Source: Aureliella helgolandensis (GTDB lineage: Bacteria; Planctomycetota; Planctomycetia; Pirellulales; Pirellulaceae). Taken from it: a DNA stretch of 64,000 bases. The stretch spans positions 3,224,001 to 3,288,000 of the forward strand of contig NZ_CP036298.1 in NCBI RefSeq assembly GCF_007752135.1. The letters run 5' to 3'. Both the position numbers and the translations under genes were made by a program. The notes under the pieces are model-generated. The model was not told the origin of the DNA. It worked only from the letters and a program-made list of their open reading frames with translations, and made no database searches. The first letter of the stretch is position 1. Each line of letters begins with the position of its first letter. This document shows positions 44,345-54,175 of this stretch, in pieces.

Positions 44345-45496
44345 ATGACGTTGCTCAATTTAGCTTGGCGATTTATCGCAGCAGTTACGGTCACCGTAAC
44401 TGGACCAGCGGCCATGGGACAGGTTTTTCACCCGTCCGCAGACCCGGTCAATTTTGATCCTGACTGGCAATTTTTTGCTCCAGTCGATGTCGAGGCTCTC
44501 GCAGAGCTGTCACCACGAAAAAGGGCCCCTGTGGGCTTTTTCGGGACTTACGATCGGACGTACTTGTGGACAAGTCGTTCCGAAACAGAACAGTCGAAAG
44601 CCAACGGCGATTTCGGCTGGGGGAACCGATATGATCTCGGTTACATGACCGACGATCGCTCGGGATGGTTGGTCAGCTTCAGAATGATGACTGGTCCAAA
44701 CATGTACAACACGACGTACCAGGAACGGATCGATCGATTCAATGAGGATGACATTGGTGATCCCATTGAGAATCCAGTCCAACCGTTCCTGGACGCCAAT
44801 GATCCTCAGTTCGGCACACGTGCCTACCTCCTGGGGGACAGCTTGAATGTCTTTGGTTTAAACAACTTCGAAGTCAATAAGACATGGCGGCGTGAACCGT
44901 ATCGCATGGGTGGTATCATTGAGCCGATGATCGGCTTCAAGTATACGACCCTCAAAGACTTTGCGATGAACCAGACGTACAGTCGCTCGACCAGCGATAT
45001 TACGACTCCTGGTGGTGCACCGACCACGCAAACGCAACAGGAAACGCTAATCTCGCATGAGACAAGCATCAAGAACCAAATGGTCGGTGGCCAATTGGGA
45101 GCACGATACTTCACCAACCTACGTCGCTGGACGTTGTCGGGAGAGTTCCGCGGTTTCGCCATGGCGAACTTCCAGAACAACGACTACTACCAACGTTCGT
45201 ACATAACTCAGTACTCGGGGGCTCCAGCGCTGGGCGTGGATACCATCGCAACGGACTTCAGCAGCGGTAGTCAATTGACCCAATCCAGCAACCAAGAGTT
45301 TGTCTTTGGTTTCGAGGCGCGGGCCGAAGCGGCTTATCAGGTGACCAAGGCGTTTAGCTTGCGGGCTGGGATTGATGTGATCGACTTTGCTCAGGGTATT
45401 TGGCGAGGTGCTAACCCAGGCTTTGGCGAAACAGGACTCCAAGACCAAGACGTACAGTTAGCGGGATACACCTTCGGGTTGTCCATCAACCGCTAG
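44345..45496 (+). CDS. Planctomycete outer-membrane beta-barrel protein (BBP7-like)
   Basis: About 383 residues from the ATG at 44345, which follows GGAAGG. A signal peptide (LAWRFIAAVTVTVTGPAAMG) leads to alternating-residue beta-strands throughout: WFVSFRMMTG-like segments, GGIIEPMIGFKYTTL, GGQLGARYFTNLRRWTLSGE and FEARAEAAYQVTKAFSLRAG. It ends in an aromatic-poor GLSINR strand. Pattern and length fit planctomycete BBP7-type barrels. It is a single gene with a strong terminator 38 bp after its stop. Confidence 0.78.
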   Translation: MTLLNLAWRFIAAVTVTVTGPAAMGQVFHPSADPVNFDPDWQFFAPVDVEALAELSPRKRAPVGFFGTYDRTYLWTSRSETEQSKANGDFGWGNRYDLGYMTDDRSGWLVSFRMMTGPNMYNTTYQERIDRFNEDDIGDPIENPVQPFLDANDPQFGTRAYLLGDSLNVFGLNNFEVNKTWRREPYRMGGIIEPMIGFKYTTLKDFAMNQTYSRSTSDITTPGGAPTTQTQQETLISHETSIKNQMVGGQLGARYFTNLRRWTLSGEFRGFAMANFQNNDYYQRSYITQYSGAPALGVDTIATDFSSGSQLTQSSNQEFVFGFEARAEAAYQVTKAFSLRAGIDVIDFAQGIWRGANPGFGETGLQDQDVQLAGYTFGLSINR

Positions 45497-45534
45497 TCGA
45501 TTCGCGAGGCGCCTTCCACCAGCTGAGCGTTGGA

Positions 45535-45564
45535 GAAACCCAAATCGGCGACGATTTGGGTTTC
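45535..45564. terminator. Bidirectional terminator between convergent genes
   Basis: GAAACCCAAATCG (45535-45547) pairs perfectly with CGATTTGGGTTTC (45552-45564) around the tetraloop GCGA. It lies between the ends of the beta-barrel gene (plus, 45496) and the TPR gene (minus, 45606). A/T-rich flanks inside the stem suit both directions. Confidence 0.75.
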
Positions 45565-45605
45565 CTCCTAGTCTCACTTGCACGGGAAGGTGCTCCCCCG
45601 AACCA

Positions 45606-46436
45606 TCACTCGGTGGCTCGCCAGCGTTCCATACTCCTCATTCGCTGCTGGAGCTCGACATCGTCGGGCGACATTTCCAGTAGAAGTTCAAGGTACCGCT
45701 GTGTCGAATCGAACAGGCCTGCTTCCTCAGCCAAATCGGCTGCGGATTGTAGAGCGCGTCGTTTGATCTCAGGTGCTGGAGGCGGAACCCGAAACATGGC
45801 TGCTCGGCGGAAAGAAGATAGAGCGGCGGGAATCTGACCGGCACGACGGTAGAGTTCCCCCAATTGCAATGCTGCCGACGCACGTAAGCTTGGCACTTGG
45901 AGCACTTTTTGCAGCGACTCCATGGCAGCCTGCTGATTCTCCAGCTCTTCTTGAGCGGTCGCCAACGGCAGATAGAGCTCAACCTGCTCGGGATGTCGAG
46001 CCAATCGGCTGAGGCACACTCGCTCTCGGAGCACATTCAATTCGATCCGGCTGCGTTCGAAGCTCTCCTTCGTCAACACCGTTGGCTCAGATGCGTATTC
46101 TTGTTGCGCTTGGTTGTACAATTGCAGAGAGCGGGCGAGTTGAGATTCTTCGAGGAGGTAATGCACCTCCTCTTCCTCATCAAACCGCGAAATCGCCAGC
46201 TCCAGCACACGTCGCGCATCGGTCCAACGCTGGCTGCCCAAATAGATTTTGGCCAATTCCAAATAGGGCTCTACCGTGATCGGGTGATCCCGCAGCGTCT
46301 GTTCCAACGCCTGAAAACGCTCCAGCTTAATAGGCGATCCCGATGTTGCCTTGTCCGGTTCTCCTTCCTCGAGCCAAGCGGCTACCTCGACGGGGTTGCG
46401 CCGTATCAGGTGGTCTTTCGGAGTTAACGGGTCCAT
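45606..46436 (-). CDS. TPR-repeat protein
   Basis: A 276-residue soluble protein made of helical repeats. TPR-like units are clear at VEPYLELAKIYLGSQRWTDA, VELYLPLATAQEELENQQAA, ASAALQLGELYRRAGQIPAA and SAADLAEEAGLFDSTQRYLE. There is no signal peptide. It probably acts as a scaffold; partner unknown. It shares the terminator region with the convergent beta-barrel gene. Confidence 0.82.
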   Translation of the reverse strand: MDPLTPKDHLIRRNPVEVAAWLEEGEPDKATSGSPIKLERFQALEQTLRDHPITVEPYLELAKIYLGSQRWTDARRVLELAISRFDEEEEVHYLLEESQLARSLQLYNQAQQEYASEPTVLTKESFERSRIELNVLRERVCLSRLARHPEQVELYLPLATAQEELENQQAAMESLQKVLQVPSLRASAALQLGELYRRAGQIPAALSSFRRAAMFRVPPPAPEIKRRALQSAADLAEEAGLFDSTQRYLELLLEMSPDDVELQQRMRSMERWRATE

Positions 46437-46708
46437 GCAGTGGTCCTGTGGGGTAAACCCAAATATCTGAAACGTCTACAACGGAGGGTGAGCATCGACC
46501 ACTTCGGCGCTGGAGACCGTTCAATCCCGCCAATTTGAAGCGGCGCTCAACCGACCATCCATTCAACGTCTGTCCAGTACAATTATACCTCTTCTCGCGT
46601 GCGAGTGCCGACGGAGGCGAGGATGCTGGCGAAAGGGCAGGACGGTTTCTGGGGATAGATCTAATTCCTAGGGAGAACCGCTACCATTGGCGCAACGCAC
46701 TCGGGGGG

Positions 46709-48010
46709 CTAGATGCGACGGGCGGCGATCGTTCTCACACGCCCCCCCAGACGTGTCACCAATAGTGTTACGGGACTCCCCTCAGCTTGCGAGTATTTGC
46801 GTTGGTAAGCGTTGGCATCCAGACGATGCAAGCGGTTTTTGACCTCCACGAGTCCGGCTCGCTGGCTTCTCAACCAGCGACGAACGCGACGATCATCCCA
46901 AGGCAGCACTTCCAAGACTTCAAAACACTGTATCCAGGGGGAGCTTAGGGGGCGGTCGGCCGTGAAATAGCCCGCTTCGGACTCCAGCGCCTGCAAACCA
47001 TGAGCCTCTCCCCAGGCAGCGTGGAGATCGGCACCATACAGAACGGCATGCATGTCGAATACGAAACGCAAGGGCGACTCGACGATGGGGACGGTTACGC
47101 CTGGAGCTCCGACGTAGGTTAGAGGCTGGACTGTCCCCGGGAAAGAGGACGCGGGAAGAGCGGACTCCGGGTTGGCCAAAACCGCCGCGCGCGCCGAGGG
47201 GGGCAGCTGGCGCAATTCTCCAGTGAGCAGCAGTTGTTGCCGGCACTCACCGTGGTTCCCCACCCACACTCGATCGACCGAGTCGTCTAACTGCTCGGAA
47301 AATTGGGGCTCGAAAATTGTCGAAGGCGCCAACTTGATAACTGCTCCACGCATACGCTTTGTTGTCTGGAATACGTCGGAGAGCGGTGGACTAAATCGTT
47401 CCGCTACTTGCGTGCGTGTATCAGCCGGCCGGCGATCGGGGTCGACGTGGAGCCATTGAGTTCCCGCGGGAATGTCTTGCGGCACGCTACCGAGGAGCGT
47501 TTGTGCATCAATCGCATTGCGACGGACATTGGAGGCAGCTAGTAAGACCATGGCTGGATCAGAATCGATGCCGACGGCCGGCCCTCGGGTACCCAATGCG
47601 GCAAGGTCTGCGCCGGCCCCGCAACAGGCGTCAACTACGGCAGCATCATGGGGAAATAGACTCGCTTTGTAGAGTGCTGTCCACCAATCGCTTGCTTGGG
47701 CTAGGCTGCGATCGGTCCACAGCCAATGGTGGGCTTGAGGAAAGCGACGTTGGGCTCGTTTTCGATACGCTCTTTGATCGCGCAGCAAGCAGGTTTGCCA
47801 CGCGTGCAACCGGCTACCGTGTGGTTCGGTCGTGGGCGAAGTGGAATTGCCCTGGTTGTCGGTCGCGTCGAGCAGACGGGGACCATTCTCAATCAGCCAT
47901 TCAAGCTGTTCTTGGTCGCGTGGTGCAGAGGGGTTCACGGGCAAGTCCACAAGCGGGTGGCGAAGGAGCGGAGAGAGTCGGGACACGCGGACTGTAACGG
48001 GTAGACACAC
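46709..48010 (-). CDS. SAM-dependent methyltransferase with THUMP-like C-terminal domain
   Basis: A 433-residue protein. A class I methyltransferase core shows AAVVDACCGAGADLAALGTR, with the SAM-binding Asp/Gly motif, then GIDSDPAMVLLAASNVRRN and TQWLHVDPDRRPADT. The last 120 residues end KNRLHRLDANAYQRKYSQAE and form the pattern of the THUMP-like domain found with this group. RNA modification is plausible from that domain but unproven. It is divergent from the small exported protein gene at 48123. Confidence 0.82.
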   Translation of the reverse strand: MCLPVTVRVSRLSPLLRHPLVDLPVNPSAPRDQEQLEWLIENGPRLLDATDNQGNSTSPTTEPHGSRLHAWQTCLLRDQRAYRKRAQRRFPQAHHWLWTDRSLAQASDWWTALYKASLFPHDAAVVDACCGAGADLAALGTRGPAVGIDSDPAMVLLAASNVRRNAIDAQTLLGSVPQDIPAGTQWLHVDPDRRPADTRTQVAERFSPPLSDVFQTTKRMRGAVIKLAPSTIFEPQFSEQLDDSVDRVWVGNHGECRQQLLLTGELRQLPPSARAAVLANPESALPASSFPGTVQPLTYVGAPGVTVPIVESPLRFVFDMHAVLYGADLHAAWGEAHGLQALESEAGYFTADRPLSSPWIQCFEVLEVLPWDDRRVRRWLRSQRAGLVEVKNRLHRLDANAYQRKYSQAEGSPVTLLVTRLGGRVRTIAARRI

Positions 48011-48122
48011 CCTGTTGAGACGATTGTAGCGATCGCCAAAGGGGAGCCAAGCCGCCTGATATCACTGGGGCGAGTGGGTCGATAAATAAATGGATCCCCC
48101 TTCATTCTGCTGAGAGCATGCG

Positions 48123-48884
48123 ATGTCTAACACATTCCTAAAGAGACCCTTGACTGGGCTGCTCGTCTTGGCTGGTGCTGCAGGTGGCCCCTACATGCTC
48201 TTCGAAACCGACGTTGGCAGCCAGGCGCGCCAGGCGGCGACTGGGATTGTTTCCACCAGCGATGCGCCACCACCACCGGGCCGCTTGACCAGTGCCAGCC
48301 ACAGCAACTCTCAGGATCCCTACTATGGATTGACCGGCAACGATCCTAGACTCAATCCGCTCAACCCCTCTGATACCTTGCAGGACGTGGTGTATCCCCC
48401 CGTGTTGGCGCTGCAGCAGGTGTTGCGGTTTGACGTTTCACCGGGCTGGGTCACTCAACAATTCCCGCGGATTACTACCGTGCTGGCCGACATGCAGTTG
48501 GACGGCCTCCGCGTTCCCTTGGTAACCGGAACTACTCCCGGTGATATTGCAGGGACGTTGACCTACTATTTTGATCGTTACAAGAGATTGCAGCGGATCA
48601 AGTTGGAGGGCGTGGCTGGTGATCCGTCGCGGTTTGTCGCGGAATTGCAGCAAATCTACAAGCTGGAGCAGTCACCATCGCTCGGGGGCGGTCTCTACGT
48701 TTTGAAGTGGAATGGTCATCCGACGAGTGTAATGCATGTCGCCCCGGCCCCAGTCATTCACGCCGATTCGCCCTATTCTCGCTTCAATGTGTTTCTCGAG
48801 CTCAATTTGCCTGGGCTTGAGTATGGGCTGAGCGTTGACGCAGAACAGTTTATTCGGGCCGGTCAAGCGACGCAGCGTTGGTAG
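48123..48884 (+). CDS. Exported hypothetical protein
   Basis: A 253-residue protein with an N-terminal membrane or signal segment (LTGLLVLAGAAGGPYMLF). A Pro/Ser-rich linker follows, then a folded region with LRFDVSPGWVTQQFPRITTV, GTLTYYFDRYKRLQRIKLEG and LYVLKWNGHPTSVMHVAPAP. No functional motif was recognised. It appears to be of a planctomycete-specific family, judged only by style. A strong hairpin follows the stop. Confidence 0.65.
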   Translation: MSNTFLKRPLTGLLVLAGAAGGPYMLFETDVGSQARQAATGIVSTSDAPPPPGRLTSASHSNSQDPYYGLTGNDPRLNPLNPSDTLQDVVYPPVLALQQVLRFDVSPGWVTQQFPRITTVLADMQLDGLRVPLVTGTTPGDIAGTLTYYFDRYKRLQRIKLEGVAGDPSRFVAELQQIYKLEQSPSLGGGLYVLKWNGHPTSVMHVAPAPVIHADSPYSRFNVFLELNLPGLEYGLSVDAEQFIRAGQATQRW

Positions 48885-48901
48885 TTGTGTCTACCAACGA
48901 A

Positions 48902-48944
48902 AAGAGCCGTGTTGCATAGTTGTCCCGCTTGCAACACGGCTCTT
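48902..48944. terminator. Bidirectional terminator between convergent genes
   Basis: AAGAGCCGTGTTGCA (48902-48916) pairs perfectly over 15 bp with TGCAACACGGCTCTT (48930-48944), with a 13-nt loop. It lies 18 bp after the exported-protein stop and upstream of the end of the convergent rpoD gene (49098). Confidence 0.75.
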
Positions 48945-49097
48945 CACGAAGGATAGTGAAACTGCGAAATGGAAAGACTGTGGGGTTATAATGTCAGTTG
49001 CTACCCATGGCATTCAGCCCCGATAGCTTTGCCATTTCGAATCTTGCCCAACGCGTTTGTTGCTACTCAAACCATTGGCTCACACTACCGCGTGTTC

Positions 49098-50705
49098 TCA
49101 GCTGTTGGCCGATTCCGTTTCGAAAGCTTGTGGGTCAAGACCATCCACAAAACTCATCAGAGCCTTGTTGCGATACGGTTGTTGGAGCTTGCGAACTGCC
49201 TTGCTTTCGATCTGACGCACTCGTTCGCGCGTGACCGAGAAGATCCGACCAACTTCTTCTAGGGTGTAAGCGTAGCCGTCGGCCAAGCCATAGCGAAGTC
49301 GCAGGATTTCGCGTTCGCGGTAGTTTAGCGATTGCATGGCTTCGTCGATGTGGAATTTGAGCGATTCTTGGTTCGCTTCGTACAAGGGATCTTCGTCGCG
49401 GTGATCCTCTAAGAATTCCCCGAAGTAGCTGTCGTCGTGATCTCCAACAGGTTGGTCAAGCGATAGTGGTTGACGTGCCATCTTCATGATGACACGAGCA
49501 TCGTCGACGGAAAGCCCTGCCTTTTCGGCAGTCTCTTCGACCGAAGGTTCACGTCCCAGTTCTTGAACGAGCTGGCGGGTTACCATGCGCACTTTGGTCA
49601 TCGTATCGATCATGTGAACCGGGACGCGAATGGTACGGCTTTGATCGGCAATGGCTCTGGTGATGGCTTGACGAATCCACCAGGTGGCGTACGTCGAGAA
49701 CTTGAAACCACGCTCGTGCTCGAACTTGTCGACCGCCCGCATCAAACCGGTATTTCCCTCTTGGATCAAGTCCAAGAAGCTTAGGCCGCGATTGCGATAT
49801 TTCTTGGCAATGGAGACTACGAGTCGCAAATTCCCAGCACTCAATTCTCGTTTTGCTGCATCGTACTCAACGCGGTGGCTGGCAACCCGTTCAATCCGGC
49901 GACGTAGAGTGCGAGGGCTCTCGTAGGTGATTCGCATCAGGTAGCGTAGTTCCTCGAGGAGTTTTTCTAGCGATTCGCCATCCACGTAGCCCGATTCACG
50001 AGCGACTTCAATCTGGTTCTTCAGCGTTCGCATGCGAGCATCGATGCTGTCCAGTTTTTCGAACAAGGGCTCAAGCCGGTTTGTGCGAAGATTCATTTCC
50101 TCGACCAATCGAACCGCCCGGTTACGGCGGCGGGTCAGTTTCTTCCAAGCCGCACGGCGGGTGACGGTATCGAGCTTGTGGTTGATCGCGACAAAATAGT
50201 CGTGATGGTTTTGGATGAGCAGGTGCCGCAGTGTTTTGATGTTCGGCACGATCCGCTTCATGATCGCCTTCTTCTCAGCCGCATTGGTCACGCTGACTTC
50301 AATCGTGCGATCCAAACGCAGTTTGCTGTCACGGACTTGTTCTAAGAGTTTGCAGGCGCCTTGGAGTACGAAATCGGTGGCCAGCATCCAGTGTCGGTAC
50401 TTGCTGCGAGTTCGTTCAATCTTCTTGGCACTCGTCAGTTCTTGTGCTCTGGTCAACAATGGAATCTCGCCCATTTGCATCAGATACATGCGAACTGGAT
50501 CGTCTGTGCTTTCGACAACCTCATGAAGCTCTTCGAGATCTCCCTCCTCGATCAATTCACTATCAAAATCGCTGGAATCGTCTTCGTTGCCGTCAACCCC
50601 AGTGAATTTGGCTGAGTTGCTGGTGTAGTCGCGGGCATCCACGCTTTCGAATTCGCTGTCAAACGCGTCTTCGAACGCTGGCTGGCTTCGGTAGTTCTTT
50701 TTCAT
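49098..50705 (-). CDS. rpoD: Principal RNA polymerase sigma factor (sigma-70/SigA)
   Basis: A 535-residue primary sigma factor. Region 1.2 reads [20 protein letters not shown]. Region 2 reads [40 protein letters not shown] and [20 protein letters not shown]. Region 3 begins [16 protein letters not shown]. Region 4.2 reads [21 protein letters not shown] non-conserved insert of about 150 residues lies between regions 1.2 and 2, as in most RpoD proteins, and the acidic N-terminus is short. It directs housekeeping transcription. Confidence 0.97.
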   Translation of the reverse strand: MKKNYRSQPAFEDAFDSEFESVDARDYTSNSAKFTGVDGNEDDSSDFDSELIEEGDLEELHEVVESTDDPVRMYLMQMGEIPLLTRAQELTSAKKIERTRSKYRHWMLATDFVLQGACKLLEQVRDSKLRLDRTIEVSVTNAAEKKAIMKRIVPNIKTLRHLLIQNHHDYFVAINHKLDTVTRRAAWKKLTRRRNRAVRLVEEMNLRTNRLEPLFEKLDSIDARMRTLKNQIEVARESGYVDGESLEKLLEELRYLMRITYESPRTLRRRIERVASHRVEYDAAKRELSAGNLRLVVSIAKKYRNRGLSFLDLIQEGNTGLMRAVDKFEHERGFKFSTYATWWIRQAITRAIADQSRTIRVPVHMIDTMTKVRMVTRQLVQELGREPSVEETAEKAGLSVDDARVIMKMARQPLSLDQPVGDHDDSYFGEFLEDHRDEDPLYEANQESLKFHIDEAMQSLNYREREILRLRYGLADGYAYTLEEVGRIFSVTRERVRQIESKAVRKLQQPYRNKALMSFVDGLDPQAFETESANS

Positions 50706-51351
50706 AGCAACCCTCTCTGTAGCATCGAGTCGGTGTGATTCAGCGGTTCAGCGTTTGTGCTGTCTGGCTGAGCGGGACGAGAGTGGAAGAAAGCACAGAG
50801 GATGCCGGGGTTCCCAAAGATCTGGCGCAAAGCGCATAAGGCATTGTTATATAAGGGGTTACGGGAATTTCTTGGGCTGAGGGCTACGGGGATGGCGTGG
50901 CGAATCCGCAACAATTGGACGTCTGCGTCCTAATTTTGTTTCCTAAAATCACCAAAATCCGACTAAAGAACTAGCGAAGAGCTTGGGGCTGAAGTACCCG
51001 TACCAAGTCAGCAAGTTCGGAAATTCCGCGCAAACACCGAAAAATCGAGGTTTCGAGGCTTGGGGGCCGCTCTACCAAGGCCTCCTTAAGACCCAAACGT
51101 TTCCTAATGCGCTGGCGACACAAACGCAGTTCAGAGTGCTCCACAGGGATGATGCGAAATCGCCACATCTCGCTTCGGTTCGCGGCCTCCGTACAACCCC
51201 TACATTCGGTCGAGTCATCTGTGAAATCGCCGAACTGCAGGTTGGTTGTTGTGGAATCGAGCGACAGGACAGCTGCTGGTGATTTAGATGGAGGCTTGGC
51301 CTTCTGAATACCTAAAATTCTCGGCACTGTACTACTGGCATCTGGGCAGCT
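50706..51351. other. Region upstream of rpoD
   Basis: About 650 bp between rpoD (minus) and the desulfurase-like gene (plus). The first 270 bp from rpoD are AT-richer and probably hold its promoter. The remainder may contain a small minus-strand gene (50971-51327), listed separately. Confidence 0.4.
50971..51327 (-). CDS. Possible small hypothetical protein
   Basis: Up to 118 residues from a GTG, or 65 from an internal ATG. The C-terminal half is basic and helix-forming (HSELRLCRQRIRKRLGLKEA, then RCLRGISELADLVRVLQPQA) and looks more like protein than the opposite-strand frame. There is no convincing ribosome-binding site. The GTG would lie only 24 bp from the divergent desulfurase start. 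It is reported as a candidate only. Confidence 0.3.
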   Translation of the reverse strand: MPRILGIQKAKPPSKSPAAVLSLDSTTTNLQFGDFTDDSTECRGCTEAANRSEMWRFRIIPVEHSELRLCRQRIRKRLGLKEALVERPPSLETSIFRCLRGISELADLVRVLQPQALR

Positions 51352-52518
51352 ATGCGATCAATCTATCTCGACTACAGCTCGTCGACTCCTGTGGCCGCCA
51401 GCGTTCGCGACAGCATGCTCCCGTTTTTGAGTGAATTCTATGGGCATCCCGCACGTTGCCACTGGTATGGCCGCGCCGCTCAGGAGGCCGTGGAGGATGC
51501 TCGCAGCCATCTGGCTAGTTTGCTGAGCTGCCATCCCTCGGAAATTGTGTTCACCTCCAGCGGTACCGAAAGTGTCAACTTGGGCATCCTGGGAGTCTGT
51601 CGTTCGATTTCCAAGGGGGGCAACGGTGAGCCTGCACATTTGATTATCTCAACCCTCGAACATGCCTGCGTCACGCGCTGCGCTGAGCAGTTGCAGCGGG
51701 AGGGGTGGCAAATCAGTTTCGTGCGTTGCAATGCCGACGGCGTCGTGCAGGTTGAGGAGTTTGCTGCTGCCATACGCCCCAATACGAGAATGATTAGCTT
51801 AATTCACGCTAGCCACCGTATCGGGACGGTCCAACCGATCGAGCAGATCGCTGAACTCTGCCAAGCCCGTGATATTCTCTTACACACCGATGCTGCACAA
51901 TCGATCGGTAAGATTGATTGCAATGTGGACGACCTTGGAATTGATCTGCTGAGTCTGAGTGGACACAAGTTCTATGCGCCCAAGGGAATCGGGGCGTTGT
52001 ATGTGCGTTTGGGGGTTCCCATCGAACCGATCTTGTTCGGCGAGTCATACGAAACAGGCTTACGGCCTGGAACGGCCAATGTGCCAGGCATCGTTGGACT
52101 GGGGCAAGCCGCCAAACTGGCATTAGCTGGTTTGGAGAAAGGGATGGATCGCACGTCTGAGATGCGCGATCGCTTTCATCATCAGCTGGAATCACTCATT
52201 GGAAAGCCACTGCCCATTCATGGTGAGCATGTGCGGCGGGTACCGGGGATTCTGAGTATCGAACTGCCTGGGGTGACTGCGGAAGCGATGCAACGCCGCC
52301 TGCCCGAGATTTGCTTCGGACCGACGCACCGTAGCATTTCTAAAAAGCCATCAGCAGCACCGTGCGCCCCTGCGGAGTGCCAGCAACTCGCCTATGGACC
52401 GACCGAGTTGCAGTCGCCCTATTTACTGCGAATCTCGTTTGGCTGGACAACCTCGGAGGAAGAGTTGCAGCAAGCGGCGCAGCTCATCGCCTCCGCTTTC
52501 GAAGCACTCGTCGATTGA
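51352..52518 (+). CDS. Cysteine desulfurase-like PLP enzyme with unusual active-site motifs
   Basis: A 388-residue fold-type I aminotransferase-like protein. The PLP lysine is Lys206 in LSGHKFYAPKGIGALY; IYLDYSSSTPV, SSGTESVNLGILG, STLEHACV and HTDAAQSIGKIDCNVDDLGI also match NifS/IscS. Two motifs deviate. The NNE triplet near residue 155 is SHR (HASHRIGTVQPI). The catalytic loop with its SSGSAC cysteine is replaced by a longer segment with GPTHRSISKKPSAAPCAPAE. It may still desulfurate through one of the nearby cysteines, or have changed function. No iscU or suf genes are adjacent. Confidence 0.82.
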   Translation: MRSIYLDYSSSTPVAASVRDSMLPFLSEFYGHPARCHWYGRAAQEAVEDARSHLASLLSCHPSEIVFTSSGTESVNLGILGVCRSISKGGNGEPAHLIISTLEHACVTRCAEQLQREGWQISFVRCNADGVVQVEEFAAAIRPNTRMISLIHASHRIGTVQPIEQIAELCQARDILLHTDAAQSIGKIDCNVDDLGIDLLSLSGHKFYAPKGIGALYVRLGVPIEPILFGESYETGLRPGTANVPGIVGLGQAAKLALAGLEKGMDRTSEMRDRFHHQLESLIGKPLPIHGEHVRRVPGILSIELPGVTAEAMQRRLPEICFGPTHRSISKKPSAAPCAPAECQQLAYGPTELQSPYLLRISFGWTTSEEELQQAAQLIASAFEALVD

Positions 52519-52883
52519 AGTGCTGCTCCTCATACTCGTCTGGGAACTGAGGAGATGGGGTAGAGGTTTACTGACAGGGGGGCTCTGAACCTTGGTTGGC
52601 TTGTCGTCTTCTCCAGGCATTCAAGCCCAGGGAATTCTCGAGTAAGACTTCCCCGCCCGGCTCCGCGACTTGCCGTTGCCTTCGAAAGGTACTAAAACTA
52701 CCTGCCCCTGTTCCCACTTCACTAGTGCTCTCTAACAGCCCAATTTTGGGTTCGACTCGTGAATCCTTGATACGTCGGTACTCAGTTCCCACGCGGCAAC
52801 CGAGTGCAGCACATTCGTGCATCTCGAATGTCGAGCGATGACATTGCACTAGGTTCCCCAGCACAAGCCGTTGCGAACTGTTT
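52519..52883. other. Intergenic stretch before the AI-2E permease
   Basis: About 365 bp. A minus-strand frame of up to 130 codons spans it and overlaps the permease start, but it has no ribosome-binding site and is not called. Nothing else was recognised. Confidence 0.35.
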
Positions 52884-54152
52884 ATGCCGAATTCACTGAC
52901 GTCCGGGAAGATTGCGACCATCTGCTTGGTGATAATCGCCACGTCAGTTGCAACCCACATGATCTACTGGTTGCGCCCCGTCCTGGTTCCGTTTGTGGTG
53001 GCTCTGTTTGTCGTCAGCGGGATTACCCCCTTGCTGGACACGCTGGAGAAGCGATTGAAGGTCAACCGCCTCGTTGCCGCCACGCTTACGTTCCTATGTG
53101 GGCTGGTGACGATGGGCGTGCTAGGGGCGTGCTTGTGGCTGTCGGTAGCTCAAATGTCCGAGCAAGGTGAGGCGTATCAGACGCGGGTCAAAGAATTGGT
53201 AACGAAAACACAAGATTGGCTCGATCTCGATCGGCACAGCTTGTTTGGCTTTTCGATGTCGGGCGAGGAAGATGAACCGCAGAAAATTGCTGCAGATCTT
53301 CCGAACGGGCTTGGTCCGTCCGCTTCGATTCGACCAGAAGTTCAGCCGGATGAGGACGCAATCGCAGATGCTCACGTGCTTCCCAACGGCCTACCCCACA
53401 GCGGGATATTCGCAGAATCTCACGATCCCACGCTGGCGGCCATTCGTCCAGCCGACCCGCAAAATTCAGCGTCCGGTCAGAAAAAATTTCGGCAGCTCAT
53501 CGATAGTTCATTGCGAGCTTGGTTGGGCAAACTCAGCAGTGAGCTGCTGGGTTTGATTTCAACCAGTGTCGTCGTGCTCATCTATGTCTTCTTTTTACTG
53601 TTGGGTTCCGTGGAGACTACGCCACAGACCGGATATTGGATCGCACTCGATCAACAAGTTCGCTCCTACCTCTTTCTCAAGACCATCATCTCGATCTTGA
53701 CGGGAGCTGCATTCGGTTGTGCGCTGTGGATTTTCGGGGTGCCAATGTCGCTTTCGTTCGGCGTGCTCGCCTTCTTACTCAACTATATTCCCAATGTTGG
53801 GCCCTTGGTCGCTAGTCTCCTTCCAATTCCATTTATCTTGCTCAACCCCGATGGAACTCTGATGTGGATGGTAGGTGCAATTTCAGTCACTACCGCCATT
53901 CAAGTTGTCAGCGGCAGCGTGATTGAGCCTAAGCTGATGGGGGAGTCCTCAGACCTTCACCCAGTAGTGATCCTATTGGCTCTGATGTTTTGGGGGATGA
54001 TGTGGGGAATTACCGGAATGTTCCTGGCAACGCCCATCACCGCTGGAATTAAAATTGTGTTGGAGAGCACGGAATCGACCAAGCCGTTTGCCAATATTTT
54101 GGCTGGCCGCTTTTCGACTGCCGCGGCCAACACCAATCGCGCGGAAACTTAG
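52884..54152 (+). CDS. AI-2E family (PerM-like) membrane transporter
   Basis: A 422-residue membrane protein. It has N-terminal helices (IATICLVIIATSVATHMIYW, LVPFVVALFVVSGITPLLDT) and a hydrophilic insert at about 95-215 longer than usual. A C-terminal cluster of helices carries the family signature LAFLLNYIPNVGPLVASLLP and GSVIEPKLMGESSDLHPVVI. Members export or exchange small molecules, including autoinducer-2 in some species or Na+/H+ in others. Substrate not predictable. It converges with the dehydrogenase gene, with only 23 bp between stops. Confidence 0.9.
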   Translation: MPNSLTSGKIATICLVIIATSVATHMIYWLRPVLVPFVVALFVVSGITPLLDTLEKRLKVNRLVAATLTFLCGLVTMGVLGACLWLSVAQMSEQGEAYQTRVKELVTKTQDWLDLDRHSLFGFSMSGEEDEPQKIAADLPNGLGPSASIRPEVQPDEDAIADAHVLPNGLPHSGIFAESHDPTLAAIRPADPQNSASGQKKFRQLIDSSLRAWLGKLSSELLGLISTSVVVLIYVFFLLLGSVETTPQTGYWIALDQQVRSYLFLKTIISILTGAAFGCALWIFGVPMSLSFGVLAFLLNYIPNVGPLVASLLPIPFILLNPDGTLMWMVGAISVTTAIQVVSGSVIEPKLMGESSDLHPVVILLALMFWGMMWGITGMFLATPITAGIKIVLESTESTKPFANILAGRFSTAAANTNRAET

Positions 54153-54175
54153 CAGCGCGAACTCTCATCGAAATC

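Noticed and set aside
52568-52960. Minus-strand frame of 130 codons
   Set aside because: It overlaps the permease start, has no ribosome-binding site and no recognised motif; part looks protein-like, so it could be revisited by comparison.
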